Part shown: positions 7,610 to 16,747 of the stretch, in pieces
How positions within the stretch are numbered: the first letter of the stretch is position 1
How the letters are laid out: the number at the start of each line of letters is the position of its first letter
NCBI RefSeq assembly: GCF_006385255.1
Contig: NZ_VFJE01000048.1
Span: forward strand, 42,917 to 106,916
Reading direction: 5' to 3'
Length of the DNA: 64,000 bases
Source: Flavobacterium microcysteis
GTDB lineage: Bacteria; Bacteroidota; Bacteroidia; Flavobacteriales; Flavobacteriaceae
The notes under the pieces: generated by a model
The model's input: only the letters and a program-made list of their open reading frames with translations
Told to the model about the DNA's origin: nothing
Database searches by the model: none
Translations under genes and position numbers: made by a program

Positions 7610-9028
7610 TTATCGATTACTGTTTACAGAATTTGGGATGTTTGAATTGGCATCAATTTCTTCTTGCGGAATCTTAAGCTCGAATCGTTTATCGTCAGGT
7701 GCCAGATTAATTTGAGTCCTATGATTTCCAGTTCGGGTAATTCCACGTAACAAACGTTTTGCATCAAACCATTCAACACCATTTTCACCGTAAAGTTCTT
7801 TTCTTCTTTCTGTTAAGATAAGTTCAAAAAGAGCATTGCCCGAAGCTGTTGAAGCTTGTGCCTGGTTGTCTCGATTCAAACGAATCGCATCCAGCAATTC
7901 TCGTGCTCTGGTCTCGTTGCCCAAACGATATTCGGCCTCAGCTTCAATCAAAATCAATTCCGGGTAACGGAGGATAGGAATATCGGCATCAAAAGTAAAC
8001 TTGAACTTTGAAGTCACAAATTCTTGCCAGTCACCAACAGGGGCATTATAAAGATTTGAAAACAAATTTCTAACATCAGTGGCTGAAAACAGGCTGACAA
8101 AATCATCATTGACAAATGTCCCGTGATACGCTACAGCCACGTGATCCATCATGGCGTGTGGATGAGACATGTAATACGCACTTTGGTCTGCCGTTTGTGG
8201 CAAAGCCCATAACCATTCTCTGGCATTAAAATCATTAAATCCTTTGGAATAGCTAGCTGCATCCAAAACCGAAGCGGTGTTTCCACCATAGGCTTCATGG
8301 GCGGTTGTCTTGGCATTATCCCAATCTCCAACATATTGATATACTTGTGCTAAAAAAGCCTGTGCTACCTGCTTGTTGATATACGATTTGTCGATTCTTT
8401 CGTCTGACAAACCAGCGACAGCCGTTTCAAGATCGGATAAAATCTGGCCGAAAAACTCTGTTTTTGTCGATAGACCTTTTCCTTCAGATGTCGGCTCCGT
8501 ATAAATAGGAGGGAATTGCAAATTTTTAGGAGATTGACAAGCATCACCAAATTCCAAAGCCAATTGGAAATAATAAAATCCTCTGAGCGCTAAAGCCTGC
8601 GATTTTGTTTCCCGCTTGTCTTGCTCTGAAAGCTGACTGCTGGAATCAATTCCTTGAATCAGGTTGTTCAACTGGTCGATAATTTTATATGAAAATCTCC
8701 ATGTAAAATTAGGTCGTGTATAGGTCGCCTCCCGATTTTGGAAATCATAATCGTCACCAAACCAGATTTGTTTCTGGATTAACGATTCGCCTTTTACGCT
8801 TCTTGCAAAATAAATAGACTGCAATCCGGCTGCCTCATTGTTAAGGAATTGCCCGCGGTTCAATCGCAAGATTCCTGCAATAAATGCATCGACACCCGCA
8901 CGGTTGCTAAAAATAACATCGGGAGTGACATTATTTGTTGGCTTCGGATCGTCTAAGAAATCCGAAGAACATCCGGTCTGCAAAAGGCTTGCGGATAGAA
9001 GGGCGAGTAAAATATATGTTTTTTTCAT
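7610..9028 (-). CDS. SusD/RagB family nutrient-binding outer membrane lipoprotein
   Basis: The 472-residue protein has a lipoprotein signal (LLQTGC, Cys20) followed by SSDFLDDPKP, the usual SusD N-terminus. TPR-like helices and the C-terminal motif LTERRKELYGENGVEWFDAKRL (about 405-426) are typical of RagB/SusD. It forms a lid on the partner TonB-dependent porin and captures substrate at the cell surface. It starts 11 bases after the SusC gene. No glycoside hydrolase, peptidase or sulfatase lies beside the pair, so the ligand cannot be predicted. Confidence 0.95.
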   Translation of the reverse strand: MKKTYILLALLSASLLQTGCSSDFLDDPKPTNNVTPDVIFSNRAGVDAFIAGILRLNRGQFLNNEAAGLQSIYFARSVKGESLIQKQIWFGDDYDFQNREATYTRPNFTWRFSYKIIDQLNNLIQGIDSSSQLSEQDKRETKSQALALRGFYYFQLALEFGDACQSPKNLQFPPIYTEPTSEGKGLSTKTEFFGQILSDLETAVAGLSDERIDKSYINKQVAQAFLAQVYQYVGDWDNAKTTAHEAYGGNTASVLDAASYSKGFNDFNAREWLWALPQTADQSAYYMSHPHAMMDHVAVAYHGTFVNDDFVSLFSATDVRNLFSNLYNAPVGDWQEFVTSKFKFTFDADIPILRYPELILIEAEAEYRLGNETRARELLDAIRLNRDNQAQASTASGNALFELILTERRKELYGENGVEWFDAKRLLRGITRTGNHRTQINLAPDDKRFELKIPQEEIDANSNIPNSVNSNR

Positions 9029-9039
9029 GTCTTTAGGTA

Positions 9040-12000
9040 TTAAAAATTAAGGTTGAATCCTAATGTCACGGTTCTTGAAAGCGGCGACCTGAAATTGGTT
9101 GTACCGTTAATACTTTGTTCCGGATCGATTCCTTTATGCGATTGGAAGGTCAGCAGGTTATCCGCCTGAAGGTAAACTCTTGCCTGATTGATTTTCAAAT
9201 TATGAATGTTCTCAATCGGAAGACTGTATCCTATTGTTAAGGCCTTTAATCTCAGGTAATCGTTTTTGTACAAGAATCGTGTCGAAGCAGCAGCAAAATT
9301 ATTGGTCGAGTTTAACAGTACCGGTATATTGGTAATGTCTCCCGGTTTTGTCCAACGATTTTCAATGTCAGGTGAGCTTTGTCTGCCTCTTGAAATTCCG
9401 CCCATCAATGCAGCATAATCCGAATCATAAACATAAGAACCTAAACTAAAATTGAACAAAGCACTTGCGTCAAACCTTTTATATTGGATAGAGTTTGTAA
9501 TACCTCCAATGATTTTAGGAAGTGCCGATTTGTTATAATATCTGGTTGCTTCGTCATAATCTTTGGTAGTTTCCTTACCAACAACAGCGCCGTTAGCATC
9601 TGTTACATCTTTATACCACATAGCATAACCGTCATTTGGATCAACACCGGCATAGTCTCTCAAATAAAAATCATAAAGAGAGCGGCCTACTTCCCAACGG
9701 TTTAATCCCGTGATAAATGAATCCTGTGTTAGTTCTGTAATCTTATTTCTGTCTAAAGAGAAATTCAGATTCGTATTCCATGAGAAATTGTCAGTTTTGA
9801 TGTTATGCGATGTCAAGCTTACTTCAAGTCCGTAATTTCTTAGAGAGCCCGCATTGGTCAAAACACTTGTATTTCCGGTTGATGATGGGATAGGGACATT
9901 GTATAAAAGGTCAATTGAGCTTTTGTTGTAATAATCTACCGAACCTTCCAGACGATTGTTGAAAAGGGCAAAGTCCAATCCGATATTGAATGATGCCGTT
10001 TTTTCCCAAGTCAGGTTTTTATCAACTCGGTCGCCTAATAATACACCAGGGTTTTCTAATTGGCTGAAACCTGTTTCAAAACTTTGGATATACGGAAAGT
10101 ACGAAGCCGTTTGATTGTTACCCAACTCACCGTATGAAGTTCTTAATTTTAATAGGTTGAGAACATTGCTGTCTTTTAAGAAATTCTCATCCGAGATTAT
10201 CCAGGAAGCTCCAACGGAGTAGAAATTACCCCAACGTACATCTTGTGAAAATCGGGAAGAACCATCTCTTCTATAGGAAGCTTCAAGGAAATATTTGTTT
10301 GCAAAATCATAACTCACTCTTCCTAAGAAACTGTTCAAACGGTCTTCCAAAACGTAACCATCTATAGATTCAGGAGTTGTTCCACCGCCAATAACAGTCA
10401 CTCCAGGCAAGAATCCGGTCGAAGAAGCTGCAAACAGGTCATTTTTAGATTGGTAAGCTTCGTAAATTACATCAACACCAACAGAATGATCTCCAAAATT
10501 ATTGTCATAACGCAATGCATTGATGAAGTTTATGGTTTTGGTGCTTGTCTTTTCACGACTTACCCTACCATTAACGCTTGATGCTTGTCCATAAACCGAA
10601 CTCATGTATTCCTTAGCATCATAGTTGTAATCTTCATAAGCCAGATTGGTCTTGAAGGAAAGCTTGTCTGTCAATAAAAACTTAGCATATCCGTTAAGAT
10701 TTACATTGCTTCTGTTGTTACGGTTTTGATCGTTATAAAGTGAACCTACAGCATTATCACCACTCATTAACGGACGTACTCCATTAACCAATTGAGCTGT
10801 ATTTCCGTAGTCAAAAATATTTCCAGCAACAAGACTGCCATCAGGATTTCGCCTGTATACAGGATATACGCTTGGCATTGCATAAATCCAGCTCATGGTA
10901 CTTGTGAAGGAAGTACCGGATTGTACCGGAAAGTTTTGTCGGGATGCAGAATAGGCAACATTACTGCCCACTTCAAGCCAATCATTTACCTTGGTGTCAA
11001 GGTTCAATCGGAATGTGGAACGTTCAAACTTTGATGTTTTTACCAATCCGTCCTGATTCAGGTAATTTCCAGAAAAGAAATAGGTTGTGTTATCGCTACC
11101 ACCGCTTACGTTGAAATTGTATTCATTCCTAAAACTTTGGTTTCTGAATAGCTCATCTTTCCAATTGGTTTGCCAGTTTAATTGGGCATTCGGATTTAAC
11201 TGCCCGTTCGAATCGATAATGTTTGGAACATTATACGGATTGTATCCCATAGCACTGACCAAACCTGAAGCGGCATTGTTAGCTGCATTTTCAGGAGTCT
11301 GTCCCTGCACATACTGATAGGTGTTTTTTCTGGCTTCCCATAAATATTTTACATAGTCGTTAGTGCCCAAAACCTCGTGCGTTTTCACTGCATCACTGGA
11401 TATTCCTGATGAAACTCTAAAACTTACCTGAGGCAACGAATTTCTTTTACCTGATTTTGTTTTGATAACAACAACTCCATTGGCGCCACGAGAACCGTAT
11501 AAAGCCGTAGACGCTGCATCTTTCAGAACGTTCATAGATTCAATCTGGTCAGAACTAATAGAGTTAATGTTTCCGTTAAACGGAACACCGTCAACAATAA
11601 TCAGGGGAGAGGCCGATGCATTAATCGAACCGATTCCTCTGACACGTATCGTTGGACTTTCACCCGGCTGTCCGCTCGAATTAATAACGCTGACACCCGG
11701 AACGGAACCTTGTAAGGCAGAAATAACTGAAGTGGCCTGTTGTTTTTCCAAAACTTCGCTGCTCACTTTTCCAATAGCACCAACAACCGCACGTTGTTTT
11801 TGTGTACCATAGGCAACAATTACAATTTCGTCTAACCCAACACTTTCATCCAAAAGTTGTACTGTCAGACTGGATTGACTTCCAACCTTAATTTCCTGGG
11901 TTTTGTATCCCAAAAAAGTAAAGACAAGAATATCATCAGGAGTTGCTTTAATAGTGAACTTTCCATCGAAATCGGCTTGGGTTCCGAGTGTGGTGTTTTT

Positions 12001-12138
12001 TACTGTTACAGTAACACCGGGGAGCGAAAGGCTGTTCGCATCAGTAACATAGCCGGAAATTTCCTTTTCTTGCGCTGCTGCTATTAGCGCATTGAGAAGC
12101 AAAAATCCGAATAGAATTTTTGATAGTTTACTCTTCAT
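9040..12138 (-). CDS. SusC/RagA family TonB-linked outer membrane protein
   Basis: The 1032-residue protein has a signal peptide (about 1-22), a carboxypeptidase-regulatory-like domain (about 26-105, EISGYVTDANSLSLPGVTV), a plug domain (about 115-230, with VRGIGSINASASPLIIVDGV) and a long beta-barrel ending in aromatic Phe (TVTLGFNLNF). It imports oligomers through the outer membrane using TonB energy, together with the SusD partner 11 bases downstream. A hairpin and a terminator separate it from a small Cys-rich peptide gene upstream. Confidence 0.96.
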   Translation of the reverse strand: MKSKLSKILFGFLLLNALIAAAQEKEISGYVTDANSLSLPGVTVTVKNTTLGTQADFDGKFTIKATPDDILVFTFLGYKTQEIKVGSQSSLTVQLLDESVGLDEIVIVAYGTQKQRAVVGAIGKVSSEVLEKQQATSVISALQGSVPGVSVINSSGQPGESPTIRVRGIGSINASASPLIIVDGVPFNGNINSISSDQIESMNVLKDAASTALYGSRGANGVVVIKTKSGKRNSLPQVSFRVSSGISSDAVKTHEVLGTNDYVKYLWEARKNTYQYVQGQTPENAANNAASGLVSAMGYNPYNVPNIIDSNGQLNPNAQLNWQTNWKDELFRNQSFRNEYNFNVSGGSDNTTYFFSGNYLNQDGLVKTSKFERSTFRLNLDTKVNDWLEVGSNVAYSASRQNFPVQSGTSFTSTMSWIYAMPSVYPVYRRNPDGSLVAGNIFDYGNTAQLVNGVRPLMSGDNAVGSLYNDQNRNNRSNVNLNGYAKFLLTDKLSFKTNLAYEDYNYDAKEYMSSVYGQASSVNGRVSREKTSTKTINFINALRYDNNFGDHSVGVDVIYEAYQSKNDLFAASSTGFLPGVTVIGGGTTPESIDGYVLEDRLNSFLGRVSYDFANKYFLEASYRRDGSSRFSQDVRWGNFYSVGASWIISDENFLKDSNVLNLLKLRTSYGELGNNQTASYFPYIQSFETGFSQLENPGVLLGDRVDKNLTWEKTASFNIGLDFALFNNRLEGSVDYYNKSSIDLLYNVPIPSSTGNTSVLTNAGSLRNYGLEVSLTSHNIKTDNFSWNTNLNFSLDRNKITELTQDSFITGLNRWEVGRSLYDFYLRDYAGVDPNDGYAMWYKDVTDANGAVVGKETTKDYDEATRYYNKSALPKIIGGITNSIQYKRFDASALFNFSLGSYVYDSDYAALMGGISRGRQSSPDIENRWTKPGDITNIPVLLNSTNNFAAASTRFLYKNDYLRLKALTIGYSLPIENIHNLKINQARVYLQADNLLTFQSHKGIDPEQSINGTTNFRSPLSRTVTLGFNLNF

Positions 12139-12160
12139 TTTTAAAAGATTTGATTAATTT

Positions 12161-12200
12161 TAGCAGCATACACTTACACGTATCGTTTTTTAGCTGCTAT
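12161..12200 (-). other. Inverted repeat in the SusC leader
   Basis: TAGCAGC and GCTGCTA form a 7-bp stem enclosing a second small inverted repeat (ATAC...GTAT). It lies 23 bases upstream of the SusC ATG and after the upstream terminator, so it is in the untranslated leader or promoter of SusC. It could be an operator or an RNA hairpin, and no regulator can be assigned. Confidence 0.4.
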
Positions 12201-12212
12201 AAAAAACGGCAC

Positions 12213-12242
12213 AAAAAAAGGAGGCTCGCACAAGCCTCCTTT
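12213..12242 (-). terminator. Terminator after the Cys-rich peptide gene
   Basis: AAAGGAGGCT (12217-12226) and AGCCTCCTTT (12233-12242) form a perfect 10-bp stem with a 6-base loop. On the minus strand it is followed by a T run. It lies 30 bases past the stop of the 59-residue peptide gene and upstream of SusC, so the peptide is probably its own short transcript, or most readthrough is stopped here. Confidence 0.85.
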
Positions 12243-12271
12243 GTTTTATACAAAGTTGAGGTCTTACAATT

Positions 12272-12451
12272 TTAAGAGATGTCCATACACCAATAACTCA
12301 TTGATGCATTGCCATACATTGAAGTAGAATTTGTACAGCAGGTTGTAGCATTATGCCAACAACATTTACATAGCATCATACCCTCTAAAAAGCCAAAAAA
12401 GTTTTTAGATTTTGAAAAAGTGTTTTCGCTGATGTATGTAAGCTGATTCAT
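12272..12451 (-). CDS. Small cysteine-rich peptide (59 residues), possible peptide-product precursor
   Basis: Reading the minus strand gives an ATG at 12451 and TAA at 12272-12274. The first half (about 1-26, with SKSKNFFGFLEGMM) is leader-like. The second half holds six Cys (28, 30, 31, 38, 39, 55) including two CC pairs, several Ser/Thr, and Trp at 32 and 54. There is no signal peptide or lipobox. The ATG follows an A-rich leader, a TAAATTTG -7-like element lies at 12507-12514, and a strong terminator follows. No modification enzyme or exporter is adjacent. It could be a RiPP or signal-peptide precursor, a metal-binding microprotein, or chance. The family is not recognised. Confidence 0.55.
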   Translation of the reverse strand: MNQLTYISENTFSKSKNFFGFLEGMMLCKCCWHNATTCCTNSTSMYGNASMSYWCMDIS

Positions 12452-12640
12452 TTTTTAGATTTTACTATTTGATTTAGCATCAAATTATTAGTCCATATTT
12501 CTGTGGCAAATTTATTTAATAAAATAGTTTAATTCTGTAAATGATATTAAAATCAGTATATTTTTCTTTTTAAGTTAATTTTAATAGTATGTTTATGTAG
12601 TTTTGTAGCGAGCATTTTATCCAAAACAGAAAATCATACT

Positions 12641-13105
12641 ATGACAACACTAGACGCAACCGATAGAAAATTGCTGTTAGAGCTTCAAAAAGACGCAAAA
12701 CAATCAATAAAACAGCTGGCAGAGAAAGTAAACCTGTCAATTACGCCTGTTCATGAAAGAATCAAAAAGTTGGAATCATCGGGAGTGATCCAAAATTATG
12801 CGGCTGTAATTGATCCAAAAGCCTTGGGTAAAAAATTGCTGGTGTATTGCCAGGTAACGCTTGTCAGACATCAGGAATCGCTTTTTGAAGAATTTGAAGC
12901 TTATGTTTTAGGACTTGATGAGGTATTGGAAGCTTCTTATATTGCAGGAACCTATGACTTTTTATTAAAACTTTTGTTGGATGATATGGAAGATTATCAA
13001 AACTTTGCCGTACACAAAATCTCCAAGCTTGAAATTATTTCCAATATCAAAAGCGCTTTTGTAATCAGGAGTATCAAAGAAAGTTCAGTAATCAACTGCC
13101 TGTAG
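12641..13105 (+). CDS. Lrp/AsnC family transcriptional regulator
   Basis: The 154-residue protein has an N-terminal winged HTH (about 1-60, with LDATDRKLLLELQKDAKQS and LSITPVHERIKKLESSG) and a C-terminal RAM ligand-binding domain (about 65-150). Such regulators sense amino acids as octamers. It is transcribed away from the Cys-rich peptide and SusC, with a shared upstream region of about 190 bases. A TAGTTTTG -7-like element lies at 12598-12605. It may control itself and the divergent genes, which is inference. Confidence 0.93.
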   Translation: MTTLDATDRKLLLELQKDAKQSIKQLAEKVNLSITPVHERIKKLESSGVIQNYAAVIDPKALGKKLLVYCQVTLVRHQESLFEEFEAYVLGLDEVLEASYIAGTYDFLLKLLLDDMEDYQNFAVHKISKLEIISNIKSAFVIRSIKESSVINCL

Positions 13106-13256
13106 AATAGGAGAGAAGCCGTGTTTTTCAAGGCCTTGATTCTAAAGAATAGAAATTGCTGATATTAAAATCAGATTTATCCATGAATATATTTATATGT
13201 TTCGATATGTTTTGTAATTTTGTAATGGATTTACCAGATAAATCTTTATCATAATT

Positions 13257-13538
13257 ATGATGATGGATAACAAAAAAATAGAGAAAATATCCAAAGCCTT
13301 AAGCGATGTAAGCCGGATTGCTATTCTACAGCAATTCAAAAAAAAACATGATGGCGTTTATTGTGCTGAGGTTAATGATATGCTGGACCTTACGCAGCCT
13401 TCTGTTTCCCATCACCTTAAACAATTGGTAGATGCCGATCTTCTTATTCCAGAAAAAGAAGGAAGAAACCTAAAATACTCACTCAACCAAAAAGTGCTTG
13501 ACGATTATATTGCCTGCCTGAATAACCTGAAAGGTTAG
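13257..13538 (+). CDS. ArsR family transcriptional regulator
   Basis: The 93-residue winged-HTH protein carries LSDVSRIAILQQF and the recognition helix LTQPSVSHHLKQL (about 41-53). Three ATG codons in a row (13257, 13260, 13263) make the exact start uncertain. A TAATTTTG -7-like element lies at 13215-13222. There is no obvious ELCVCDL-type metal motif, and a single Cys lies before the recognition helix. It is 63 bases upstream of an MFS exporter on the same strand, and probably controls that exporter. Confidence 0.92.
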   Translation: MMMDNKKIEKISKALSDVSRIAILQQFKKKHDGVYCAEVNDMLDLTQPSVSHHLKQLVDADLLIPEKEGRNLKYSLNQKVLDDYIACLNNLKG

Positions 13539-13601
13539 CTTTACTTGTCCACAATTTTTTTAATCTTTATTATTAATAGAAACATTTAAATATTTGAATT
13601 A

Positions 13602-14819
13602 ATGAATAAATCAATCTATATAATGGCTTTAGGAGCCTTCGGTATCATTACCACAGAATTTGGAGTTATTGGTATTTTGCCCACGCTGGCTAAAGAATTT
13701 CAAGTTTCAATTGACACAGCTGGCTGGCTGTTAAGCGCTTTTGCTTTGACCGTTGCGGTTGCGGGTCCTTTTACAACCATGCTGACTGCTAAAATAAACC
13801 GTAAAACAATTATGTGTGCTGTTTTAGCAACCTTTGTACTTTCGAATCTGCTTTCGGCCATTTCTCCCAATTTTACCATGTTGATGATTGCCCGTATCGT
13901 GCCTGCTTTCCTGCATCCTGTTTTTTGGGCGGTATCTATGTCGGCGGCAGCTAAACAAGCCGGGCCTAAAGACGCTCCAAAAGCAATTTCTGTTGTTATG
14001 GCAGGTCTTAGTGTGGCGACTGTTTTGGGTGTGCCTATCACAACGTATATGGCCGATCTTTTTGATTGGAGAGCTTCCTTTATCCTGGCTGGAGTCATAA
14101 ATCTTGTTGCTTTTGTTGCCCTGGCTGTTTTTGTACCTTCAATGCCGGTGGAAGAAAAGCCGTCTGCGGAAAATCAGGTTAAAGTATTAGACAAGCCGCA
14201 AGTATGGTTTAAGCTTTTCACATCACTGATTATTGTAGCAGGAATGTTTGCAACGTATGGTTATCTGGCTGAATTTATGGATAAGATTTCGCACATGAAT
14301 GGAACAGAGATTAGCATCATGTTGTTGGTTTTTGGTATTACCGGTATTGTAGGAAACTGGCTTATGGGAATTGCACTCAGCAAGAATGTAATGTTGACCA
14401 ACCGATTGTTTTTACTTTCCCTGATCGGAATCCATTTATTGGCGTATCAATTTGGAGGTGCTTTTGTTCCGATGGTTATTATTCTTTCTATATGGGGATT
14501 CATACACACGGGAGGTTTTCTGGCAGCCAACATCCATATCATAAACGGCGTTCCTGAACAGGCGCTTGAAAGTGTAAACGGACTGATGCCTTCTTTCTTT
14601 AATGCGGGTATTACCTTAGGAACTTTGTTAGGAGGTTTTGTCATAGCACATTATGGTGTGCATGAAGTTATTTGGTTAAGCGTTCCTTTACTGTTGCTGG
14701 CTTTTGGATTTACTTTTATTACGTTAGAAAAGAAGCGTAAGGTAGTAGTAGAAGCAATAGAGATAGAAGAATTAATAGAAGAAGAAGCCGAACCAGTCAA
14801 GGTCGTTTCTTGTGAATAA
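13602..14819 (+). CDS. MFS transporter, DHA1-type efflux (AraJ-like)
   Basis: This 405-residue inner membrane protein has about 12 transmembrane segments. The N-terminus (YIMALGAFGIITTEFGVIGI) and the stretch after segment 2 match sugar-efflux/chloramphenicol-type DHA1 members. The C-terminal tail after residue 385 is unusually acidic, with many Glu. It follows the ArsR regulator and is probably induced through it. The substrate is unknown. No clear terminator was found before the repeat element downstream. Confidence 0.9.
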   Translation: MNKSIYIMALGAFGIITTEFGVIGILPTLAKEFQVSIDTAGWLLSAFALTVAVAGPFTTMLTAKINRKTIMCAVLATFVLSNLLSAISPNFTMLMIARIVPAFLHPVFWAVSMSAAAKQAGPKDAPKAISVVMAGLSVATVLGVPITTYMADLFDWRASFILAGVINLVAFVALAVFVPSMPVEEKPSAENQVKVLDKPQVWFKLFTSLIIVAGMFATYGYLAEFMDKISHMNGTEISIMLLVFGITGIVGNWLMGIALSKNVMLTNRLFLLSLIGIHLLAYQFGGAFVPMVIILSIWGFIHTGGFLAANIHIINGVPEQALESVNGLMPSFFNAGITLGTLLGGFVIAHYGVHEVIWLSVPLLLLAFGFTFITLEKKRKVVVEAIEIEELIEEEAEPVKVVSCE

Positions 14820-14847
14820 TTTTTTAATGACTATCGAGAAGCTTATA

Positions 14848-14965
14848 ATTTAGCCACAGATTAGGGAAATTACACAGATTTTGTGATTTCTACCAATGGA
14901 AGAAGATAGTTGCGGCTTAGCGTCTTTGCGAGCAACTATTCTCTCGCAAAGACGCTAAGTCGCAA
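14848..14965. repeat. Interspersed intergenic repeat with long palindrome
   Basis: A 23-base arm (14910-14932, TTGCGGCTTAGCGTCTTTGC plus GAG) pairs with 14943-14965 with one mismatch around a 10-base loop. It is preceded by AGCCACAGATTA and ACACAGATTT, motifs often found in Flavobacterium intergenic repeats. A related palindrome occurs at 30011-30068, and a degraded trace (AGACACAAAGAGGCTAAA) lies near 45631. It resembles REP/MITE-like elements. No coding capacity was seen. Confidence 0.7.
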
Positions 14966-15013
14966 AGTTTTTAGAATGTATTTTGGTATAAATTTTTTGA
15001 GAATTATTAATAG

Positions 15014-15038
15014 AAAAGGCCCCATAAGAGGCCTTTTT
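15014..15038. terminator. Intrinsic terminator
   Basis: AAAAGGCC (15014-15021) pairs with GGCCTTTT (30-37 of the same line) around an 8-base loop, with a T run. It follows the lipoprotein gene on the minus strand and could also stop readthrough from the MFS gene. Confidence 0.75.
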
Positions 15039-15042
15039 CTGT

Positions 15043-15447
15043 TTATTGCTTTTCGTAAGTAAATTCCGTTCCGTCTGCTGCGATAATTCCATTAAAAAGA
15101 ACCAGCGTTTTGTCAGATAAAAGGATGTACACCTTTTCTTCATTATTGAATTTGATGCTGTAATTGGCTTTTTTGTCGTTGATAGCTACATTATCTTCCG
15201 GAGTAATAGAAAAACTGCCACTTTCGGTTTTTTTTCCATCGGTATATCTTTCAAAATTCTGTCCGTCGAATTTGAAATAATTGCCATTGCCGGCTTTGAG
15301 ATTAGGATTAGCTCCGGCAACTTGTATTCCTGCAATATGCCGGAGTTCCCATGTTCCGTTTAGTTCCGGACCAGTTTCTTTTTTGGAACAGCTAATGACT
15401 GTAAAAAGGACAATCAAGCCGAACGATACTCTAAAAATGTTTTTCAT
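15043..15447 (-). CDS. Small lipoprotein, META/lipocalin-like
   Basis: The 134-residue protein has a lipoprotein signal (FTVISC, Cys20) and then LNGTWELRHIAG, a motif common to META and lipocalin-like small lipoproteins, followed by short beta-strand repeats (FERYTDGKKTESGSFSI). It is a single gene with its own terminator, 78 bases downstream of the DUF4421 gene stop on the same strand. No enzyme motif is visible. It is probably an envelope protein of unknown role. Confidence 0.8.
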   Translation of the reverse strand: MKNIFRVSFGLIVLFTVISCSKKETGPELNGTWELRHIAGIQVAGANPNLKAGNGNYFKFDGQNFERYTDGKKTESGSFSITPEDNVAINDKKANYSIKFNNEEKVYILLSDKTLVLFNGIIAADGTEFTYEKQ

Positions 15448-15525
15448 AGAATTTTTATTAAAATGTTAGCAAGCAACCAAATTAATAAAATAGTAAGAAA
15501 AAAGAAGGTTTTTGTAAGTAATTAT

Positions 15526-16482
15526 TTAATCCTGAGTCCTTTGATTTTTCTTCTTCTTTAAGAAATCAAAGGAGTCAAGCCTTCGGATATAGGAAATTTT
15601 AAAATTTCCAGAAAATAGGCTGACATTAGCATTGTCGTTATCTGAAAAGGCAGAAAATATGGTATTGTTTACATATGAAAAGCCAGCAGACCAGTTTTCA
15701 GTATTGTATCCTAAGGCTACACGTGGAAATAACGTTGGATAAACTTCAATTCTTTCTTTGCCAAAGGTGTTGAATTTTTCAGAACCAATATTAACTCCTA
15801 CTGTTGTGGAGATCCCGGCAAACCATCTTTTATTGATGACCCATAGATAGGCATAACCTCCGCTTACTCCGAATTGAAAATTATGTAACGAGTTTCTTTT
15901 CTCATGCACGAAGGAACTGTCGGATTCTATTTTTGAAAAATAAACGCCACCGCCAATCAGAAAACTCCCAGCTGATTTCAGTTGCTTCTCATTCTGGTTG
16001 AAGGCCGCTCTGTATGAAAATTTCTTATTATTGAAGACATATTGTCCAAAGACACCATATTGCTGAATTTTCAGATCCGGATAAAGAGCAAGCACATTGC
16101 CGGATTCATCTTCTGCATAAAATCCACGATATCGCTGAATAAAAACATCAAAGATGAATTTCTTCCCATAATTGTGTATCTGAAGGTCCAATGCTTTGGT
16201 TTTCCCTTTTTCTTTGTCTCTCATAAAATTAAATCCCTGCCCATAACTGACATTTACAATCGTATTGTTTAATGAAAATCCCAATCCGATATTAGGAGGA
16301 TTGTTGGGCATGAATTTTTTATATTCTTCGGTACCTGTCTGTTGTTCCATTGACAGGAAATTTATAGCAAGATAGGTTCGTAATGAGAATTTATGTTCAT
16401 AAGGCTTGATATAGGTGCTATCGCGCTGTGCCCATACACAAGACGTCATAAGAATAGAGAAAAGGAAAATATAAGGTTTCAT
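15526..16482 (-). CDS. DUF4421 family outer membrane protein
   Basis: The ATG at 16482 gives 318 residues beginning with a signal peptide (MKPYIFLFSILMTSCVWAQ). A longer frame to 16572 would put 30 extra residues ahead of the signal. The family signature follows (YIKPYEHKFSLRTYLAINF, about 24-42). The rest is alternating beta-strand sequence consistent with an outer membrane barrel. The function is unknown. The Cys in the signal region lacks a convincing lipobox context. Confidence 0.83.
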   Translation of the reverse strand: MKPYIFLFSILMTSCVWAQRDSTYIKPYEHKFSLRTYLAINFLSMEQQTGTEEYKKFMPNNPPNIGLGFSLNNTIVNVSYGQGFNFMRDKEKGKTKALDLQIHNYGKKFIFDVFIQRYRGFYAEDESGNVLALYPDLKIQQYGVFGQYVFNNKKFSYRAAFNQNEKQLKSAGSFLIGGGVYFSKIESDSSFVHEKRNSLHNFQFGVSGGYAYLWVINKRWFAGISTTVGVNIGSEKFNTFGKERIEVYPTLFPRVALGYNTENWSAGFSYVNNTIFSAFSDNDNANVSLFSGNFKISYIRRLDSFDFLKKKKNQRTQD

Positions 16483-16747
16483 TGTGGTAGAAAACGCAAA
16501 TTGCCTGTCAGGATTATTCATTGTAGAAAAAATCTTTATAAAAGTAATAAAATAAATGAGCAGGAAAAACATCAGGTTATAATAATGTGACGTTTTTGAT
16601 TCTGAATATCAGAAAAGAGTAGGGTTTGTATTGTTTTGTAATACAGTTGTTTATAATGCTGTCGTAAAATTGTCGTAATAATGACGCCCTGTATTTATCA
16701 TTAAATTCAAGTTGTATTCCGAATCTTGCATAAAAAAAGAAATCGGG

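Noticed and set aside
11462..11812. 116-codon plus frame opposite the SusC plug domain
   Set aside because: Contained within SusC; the sense protein is clearly the real product.
12272..12451. Lanthipeptide call for the Cys-rich peptide
   Set aside because: No LanB, LanC, LanM, radical SAM or ABC exporter is nearby, and no known leader motif was recognised. It was kept only as a possible precursor.
13700..14098. 132-codon minus frame opposite the MFS gene
   Set aside because: Shadow of a strongly coding region, without leader or domain motif.
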